Shown piece after piece: positions 58,441-64,000 of a stretch of DNA of 64,000 bases (positions are counted from its first letter, which is position 1; every line of letters starts with the position of its first letter). The position numbers and the translations under genes were made by a program. The stretch covers positions 301,861 to 365,860 of the forward strand of contig QRFJ01000504.1 of the NCBI GenBank assembly GCA_006176705.1, written 5' to 3'. The notes below the pieces were generated by a model. The model was not told the origin of the DNA. It ran no database searches and saw only the letters and a list, made by a program, of their open reading frames with translations. The DNA comes from Cocos nucifera. Taxonomy: Eukaryota > Streptophyta > Magnoliopsida > Arecales > Arecaceae.

Positions 58441-59362
58441 ATGGTTATCTAAAGAATTCTCCATGAAAGACCTAGGAGAAACATCCTTTATTTTAGGAAT
58501 TAAGATCTATAGAGATAGACCAAATAGGATGCTAGGTCTTTCACAGAAGATGTATATAGAGGAAGTGCTAAAGAGGTTTAGCATGAAAAACTCCAAGAGG
58601 GGATTAGTACCCTTCAGATATGGCATTCATCTCTTCATGAAAATGTGTCCCAACACACCTAAGGAGATTGAACGCATGAGCAAGATCCCTTATGCTTCAG
58701 CAATAGGGAGTCTCATGTATGCCATGTTATGTATACGACTTGATATAGCTCATATTATGAGTGTCACGAGCAGATATCAATTGAATCCAGATGAAGAATA
58801 CTAGACTTCTATGAAATGTATCCTTAAGTACTTAAGAAGAACTAAGGATATGATGTTGGTTTTTGATAATGGAGAACTCCAAGTCTAGGGATATACAGAC
58901 TCAAATTTTATATCCGATATAGATGATCGAAAGTTAACATTTAGGAGTCTATTTGTGTGTAATGGTGGTGTTGTCAGTTGAAAGAGTTTCAAACAGACAG
59001 TGATAGCGGATTCCATCATGGAAGTAGAATACATCACTATGTCATAAGCTGCGAAGGAGGCATTCTAGTATAAGAAGTTCACCGTAGAGATTGGAGTGAT
59101 GCCATCGGATGCTATTCCTCCGTACTACGATAATAATGGTGCCATAGCCCTTGCTAAGGAGCTAAGGTCTCACCAAAAATTCAAGCACATCGAGCGGCGA
59201 TACCATCTCATTCATGATTATCTTGAGAAAGATTACGTCGAGGTCAAGAGAGTTGACTTTACAGACAGTGTGGTAGATCCACTTACAAAACTGTTGGGCC
59301 AGCAGAAGATCAAAGCCCACTTTGAGAAGATGGGACTTAGATTTGTAGCCAATTGGCTTTAG
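58441..59362 (+). pseudogene. C2 RT C-part and RNase H
   Basis: An open 113-residue frame (58463-58804) has 'MKDLGETSFILGIKIYRDRP' and 'PYASAIGSLMYAMLCIRLDI', then a stop. RNase H pieces follow, with 'GYTDSNFISDIDDRKLTFRS', 'DSIMEVEYITMS' and 'YYDNNGAIALAKELRSHQKF', ending 'VVDPLTKLLGQQKIKAHFEK' and a stop at 59360-59362. It matches C1 35053-35860. Four stops. Confidence 0.9.
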
Positions 59363-59365
59363 ATT

Positions 59366-59376
59366 AAGTGGGAGTT
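59366..59376 (+). other. polypurine tract of C2
   Basis: AAGTGGGAGTT directly before the 3' LTR TG, equal to AAGTGGAAGTT in C1. It is the priming site for the plus strand. Confidence 0.75.
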
Positions 59377-61661
59377 TGTTAGATATGTGTGCCCTAGAAG
59401 CTAGATTGGCTGACACTTGTAATACACTTCTAAGGATAAAATTATAATTTTAATTATAAATAATAAAATGAATTATTTTCTTTCATAGTGTGTATTTGAA
59501 AGTGTCTATGATACATCCCTTGAGTTAATAGTAATGATAGTTCATATTTTTAAGAGTTGAAAATTTAAGATATGAATTTTCATTATTAACTCATAAAATA
59601 CTTCCGACTGTAGGATCAACATAAGGATGGTGATTGATCCGAAAGGTTGGTGTACGATCACTTTTTTTGGATAGATGAGTCTTGAGTCTACGGTGTAAGA
59701 CACTGGAGTGAGAGTATAGGTACTCATTAGAGAACAAGGGCACTGAGCATGACCACCTCGAGCAGTCATGAGAAAGTCTATCTTCTCGTCGATGGCTGGC
59801 TCGAAGCTGCAGTAGTGTATCTTGTTCTTTGATTTGAGGTGCATCGATAGTTTACCTTAAGGATGTTATAGATTGACTACACCATAACTCGATCTCCTAG
59901 CCATTCGAAATCCTGAGGTGTATGTTGGCTATAACATGTTCATTGTAGGAATTGGATTGCACTAATAAGGAATCTATCTACCTCGATAGATGAGAAGTAG
60001 CCCTATGATGATCATGAGAATCAAATCCATAAGCCTATGGCCATGGTAGAGTAAAATAATAGAAAGGGTTTCTATTAGAGTTTTCAAATTGGACTTGAAT
60101 CGAATGATTAATTTATGTGACAGAAATTAGGATTTGACGAGATCACATTAACCCTAATCCGATCGGGGCTCAAGATTGAGGAACTTAATCACATAGGTAA
60201 CTGCATCAAGAGATTCATTTTCAGTTTTGATGGGTTGCCACCATATGCAACTAGGTGTCACTAGTGAATTTTGGGAGCAATTAGAATAATTTGGATGATC
60301 TATCATACTAGTTGTCTAAATCAGAAAAGTTTTGATCCATCGAAAGGTATTTCGATGATGTCGATGATAGAGATCATGACATATCCCATTACCATACTGA
60401 ACTAAATCTTACTGGATTACATAAATAAGAGTTTAGATCTAGATATCATCAATTGGATTAACCCAATTCAATTGATTTGAATAAGATTTAATTAGGTTCA
60501 AGAAAATCATGCTATCACATGATTGAGCCTAATGTTCTCCTTTAACAATCATTAAAGCTTATCTCGACTGAGCCAAATGTGTTTGGACTCACTCAGGAAC
60601 CTTTACTTGGTCTGACTAGAGCTTGTTCAGGTTAGAAAAGGGTTGTCTTAATTTATGAGATAAATTTGAGATAATACCTACTATTTTTCATCACCTGCTA
60701 AATCTTGTCTTCGGACATTGGTCAAACGTTGATCCTGGATACTTAGACATCTGCCCATGTGTCATACACCCATAGGAGAGAACCTGGGGACTTATGCTCC
60801 TACTAAAAAGTAGACAGGCAAGGGGCGCACATCTAGGAAGGTGTGCACCCCATGAGGATAGAAGATGGAGTCCCATACAGATGGGACTCCAGCTGCTTCA
60901 GAGAATCAAATTAGATGACACTAAAAAAACTTGTTTGACCCAGTCTTGGCACCACCTAAGAAGAGTTTTGAGGGACTCTAATCTAATTGGATTTGATAAT
61001 GTCATCCCATCAATCAGATTTAGATCTGATTGCACAAAGGGCTGTGATTGGTTGGGATGATGTGGCACTGCATGGCGCAATAGGGTCTATATAAATCTTA
61101 TCTGCGCCTAGAATTTAGTTCTTCTGACTTTAGTCCATGCCACATAGCCCCTCTTCCTCCTTCTCCATGCCACCCTCTAGTCCTCTCTCTCCTCTCCACG
61201 CCCAAGGGACTTTGTGTACGAAAAAGGTGTGATCCAAGCAAGTGAAAGGCGCCAAGAAAGAAAGAAAGCAGTACTGCTGTAAGAGACAATGGCTGTTCTT
61301 CAAAAGCCATTTTAAAGACTTTCAAGATCAGATCTAGATTTGATTTTTGGAGGATTGATTGAGAAGAAGAAGATCTTCAGATCCTACCTGAGTAGATACC
61401 GATAGAGGCCAGGCACTTGCGTGGATATATCTAGAACCTCAGGCAAGCATCAGAATCATCATAGAGTAATTGGATTATCCAAAATAAAGATATAATTAAA
61501 TTAAATTAAATTTAAATTTTTTTATTTTTATTATCAGATCAATAAGATTAGATTTGAGGAGTCTTAGATCTGATTAGGATCTTAGAGAAAAATTTTGAGA
61601 AATCCCTCCTGATCCAATTAGATCTGAACGAACCTGATCCGAAAAATAGATTTTTTCTTTA
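59377..61661 (+). repeat. 3' LTR of C2 (complete)
   Basis: 2.29 kb from TGTTAGATATGTGTGCCC to TTTTTTCTTTA (CA changed to TA), then B LTR sequence. TATA box at 61088-61095. It is the best full-length C LTR in plus orientation. Confidence 0.9.
60822..60890. other. paired stem-loops in C2 3' LTR
   Basis: GGGGCGCACATC-TAGGAA-GGTGTGCACCCC (60822-60851, with two G-T type pairs), then GGAGTCCCAT-ACAG-ATGGGACTCC (60867-60890). Confidence 0.6.
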
Positions 61662-63282
61662 GAATCATCCTTAATTGGATTGCATTTAATCTGATTTAAA
61701 TGGGATTTAAATTAGATTCAAACTTATTTTGACATGTTTAAATAGGATTAGTCCCAATTGAACTGGGACTCTCTTGCTTTCCCTGCACCTAAGAGAACCC
61801 ACGCCCATCCTTTTAATTCCAGATCTCTACATGTATTTCTCCATGCCTAAGGAATGTTATTCCATGCCCTCTTATCTGATGGATTTGGGTTTAGTTTTGA
61901 ATTGGTCAAACTAGTAAGTGGAATAACCTTGGATAGAGTTTTAAATCAGCTAGACTCTCTATCTTTGAAAAGAAATCTCCACACCAATGCCAAGGCCACA
62001 TCCTTTTTTATTTTTACACTCCTTATTTCTTCTTTTTGTGGGTGAGTTTTTGATTCCATACAGCAAAGAAATAGGGGGTGGAATCCAAGAGTTGGATGCT
62101 ACCTTAACTTCCTTGTTTTGGATCCCTATTATTTAGGTGTTTGACCTAGTCTCCCTAAAATTATGGCGCCTCCTATTTTATTGGGGTATGGTGTGAGAGA
62201 GCCTTAGTTTTTCCATGAAAAAGGTAGAGAAAGAAGTGGAGAGGGCATTGGGAGATTGAGGTGCCATATTCTTTGAAGAAAAGGTCTTCTTTTAGACATC
62301 AAATATTGATGTCTTGAAAGGACAAAGATAAGAGAAGATTATCTTCTCTTGTTTTTTCTTTTAAGTATTTTCCTCTTATTCATTTATATATTTTTTATGT
62401 GATAAAAAATCTGAGAGAGAGAGGAATAGGGCATGGAGATGAGTGCTCCAAGTTGTTGAAGCATGATGTTCTTTTTGGACATGATCTGATCATGTCCTGA
62501 TAAGAGAAGAAGAAGAGAAGAAAGGTCTTCTCTTAGGGTTTCTTTGAGAGCCGTTCTTCTCTATTTATTTGTGAGATTTTTTTATGAAAAAAATTGAATA
62601 ATGTTAGATATGGAAACATGAAAAAATTCTAGAGAAGAAGGTCTTCTCTTGTCCTAACATAGAGATATTTTCAGGACATCAATCATTGATGTCTTGAAAG
62701 AGAAGATCTATCTTCTCTTAGGATATTTTTTTTATTTTTATTTTTTAATTTTTGGAAGATCTAAGATTTGGATTTCTTCCTTATTCCTTCTCTTATTCTT
62801 CATCTCTTGGAGTGTCCAAGAGATCAAAAGAATAATTTTTAGATTAACCATCAGAAGGGATTCATAAGAGGCTAGCACTTTGAGTAGATCTTTGTTCGAT
62901 GAACCTTTGATTGGGGTTGCTGCCTCGTGTGGATTACATGTAGAGGCCGAATGCATGTGCAGCTCGAAAGACAATAATGAAAATCAACTATAGAGTCTTG
63001 ACCCATGTGAAGATAAGAGATTTGATCTCTTCTCTCACTTAGATGCAATCTAGGATTTAGATTTAGAACTATTCTAGATCTAGTGTATTGATTTGATCAA
63101 TACTAAAATATTTAATTTTAGATTTATGTATACATTATGACATATTATAGATCCTAGATGTAGGGTTTAGTAATTATATTACATACTATTATAGATTAAA
63201 TAGTTTAATCTACAACTTTCGCTCTATTTTATTTCAAAAAAGTTTTAAAATTTAAGCATGAAATCCTGCATATTTTTCATCA
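61662..63282 (+). repeat. 3' LTR of Copia B, second segment
   Basis: Matches 31830-32772 and then 45431-46093 of the 5' LTR without the C1 insertion, so it shows the empty C1 site near 62620-62640. Ends ...TTTTTCATCA. Confidence 0.85.
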
Positions 63283-64000
63283 AATATTTTATAAAGTCTT
63301 ACTTGCATGTCAAAAGATGATTCTCAGAATGGGAGTAGTGCAACTGATTCTTAGACCTGAGACCACCATGAAATCTTATGCACATAAATCTATATTTTGG
63401 TTCATACTCATTCATGACTGAGTCATGTATGGGGTATTCTAGATATGATGGAATGTATATAAAGATTATGAGTCGGTCAACATAGAATTGATCACTCCTA
63501 GTAAGAGGAGATCGCATCCTACTTGCTCCAATCATATGATGATTCAAGAAGACTTTGATCAAAATAAAATAAAAATTATTTTTTTTTAATATTTTATTAA
63601 TCAAATAATAATTATAAAATTAAGAGAGACATAAATATAAAATTGGATTTGATATGATTCCATGTCCATAGTTATATTCGGGATGTAGTATGATCGCAAG
63701 ATTGAATTGCATTGTAACTTGCCACCGAAGAATATTTTTGGTATTTCTATTAAGATTTCATATCTTTTGGATAGATATGATATATTTCTAGACATCAATC
63801 TTGTCTTGTAAGTTTGATCAAATTAAAGAGTTTAATTTGATTATCAATTAGAAAGGGTTCTAATTGTTGAAATTGGGTTAGCATAGTTTGGACCTAAATC
63901 GATTAGAAAGGATTCTAAACAAATTAGGTCAACTTGCAGTCGGACCTACTGCTAGCTAGATGTGGAATCCAATGGATCATGTACAGAGAGAATTGATCAA
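63283..64000 (+). repeat. right part of older LTR-like repeat D
   Basis: Begins with AATAT (target duplication of B), then TAAAGTCTTACTTGCATGTC and CAGAATGGGAGTAGTGCAAC, again like a long plant Copia LTR. It runs to the window end. No coding region. Confidence 0.4.

Larger units (their letters stand above)
52060..61661 (+). mobile_element. Copia C2: family-C element in the 3' LTR of B, 5' LTR truncated
   Basis: Plus-strand order: truncated 5' LTR, primer site, leader, gag, protease, integrase, RT, RNase H, polypurine tract, complete 3' LTR. Colinear with C1 without the nested solo LTR. The first roughly 800 bp of the 5' LTR is absent, together with about 150 bp of the neighbouring B LTR, so one deletion probably removed the junction. 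Every gene has stops. Confidence 0.85.
30550..63282 (+). mobile_element. Copia B: long-LTR element hosting C1 and C2
   Basis: LTRs of about 2.8-2.9 kb start TGTTAGAAAATATG (30550) and TGTTATAAAATGTG (50920), and both end ...TATTTTTCATCA (46093 and 63282). Flanks AACAT (30545-30549) and AATAT (63283-63287) differ by one C/T and fit an old 5-bp duplication. The internal region, 46094-50919, has a primer site, long leader, knuckle relic, integrase and RT/RNase H relics in Copia order. Each LTR is split by a family-C insertion. All genes are dead. Confidence 0.85.

Overview
The window is plant nuclear DNA: very AT-rich, intergenic, and built almost wholly from decayed transposable elements stacked inside one another. 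The evidence for a flowering plant is Ty1/Copia pol genes with plant-type initiator-Met-tRNA primer sites, a plant CACTA (En/Spm, CMC) DNA transposon with TNP2-type 3' domains, and a Gypsy polypurine-tract/LTR junction. A monocot such as a palm is only a guess. I see no intact host gene, tRNA, rRNA or CRISPR array. Every coding stretch recognised is a transposon relic with stops or frameshifts.

Layout. (1) 1-704: unassigned flank. (2) 705-12636: a short-LTR Copia element (here A, Ale/Retrofit-like). It carries its gag-protease-integrase segment twice in direct orientation and has lost most of its reverse transcriptase. Its first copy is interrupted at 2686-9719 by another Copia-type element, probably SIRE/Maximus-like. 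That element has TG...CA ends and a near-perfect 5-bp target duplication, and its LTR-like arms lie in inverted rather than direct orientation. (3) 12637-13555: unassigned. (4) 13556-about 15370: a small LTR pair with a Gypsy-style polypurine tract and no coding capacity. (5) 16712-29203: a region of about 12.5 kb bounded by CACTA ends with an exact ATT duplication. Inside, two CACTA gene relics lie head to head. Each runs, from the centre outward: foldback hairpin, subterminal repeats, GC-rich leader, TNP2 C-terminal relic. The region also holds two roughly 0.9-kb near-palindromes, a 150-bp tandem array, minisatellites, and an 894-base assembly gap next to an LTR end. (6) 29204-30549: flank, low-complexity GA/CT DNA, then the left part of an older LTR-like repeat (D).

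(7) 30550-63282: a Copia element with long LTRs (B), bounded by AACAT/AATAT. Family-C Copia elements have landed in both of its LTRs: C1 (32773-45430, minus strand) in the 5' LTR and C2 (52060-61661, plus strand) in the 3' LTR. C1 itself holds a solo C-family LTR (39298-41560) with a perfect TCTAA duplication. B's own internal region (46094-50919) is heavily decayed. (8) 63283-64000: the continuation of D beyond B.

Relative order of events: D is older than B, and B is older than C1 and C2. The solo C LTR entered C1 after C1 inserted. A C-family LTR also sits inside the CACTA region at the gap. The most unusual parts are the mirror-image CACTA composite with its long foldback hairpins, the internally duplicated Copia A, the inverted LTR arms at 2686-9719, and a pair of stem-loops kept in the family-C LTRs.
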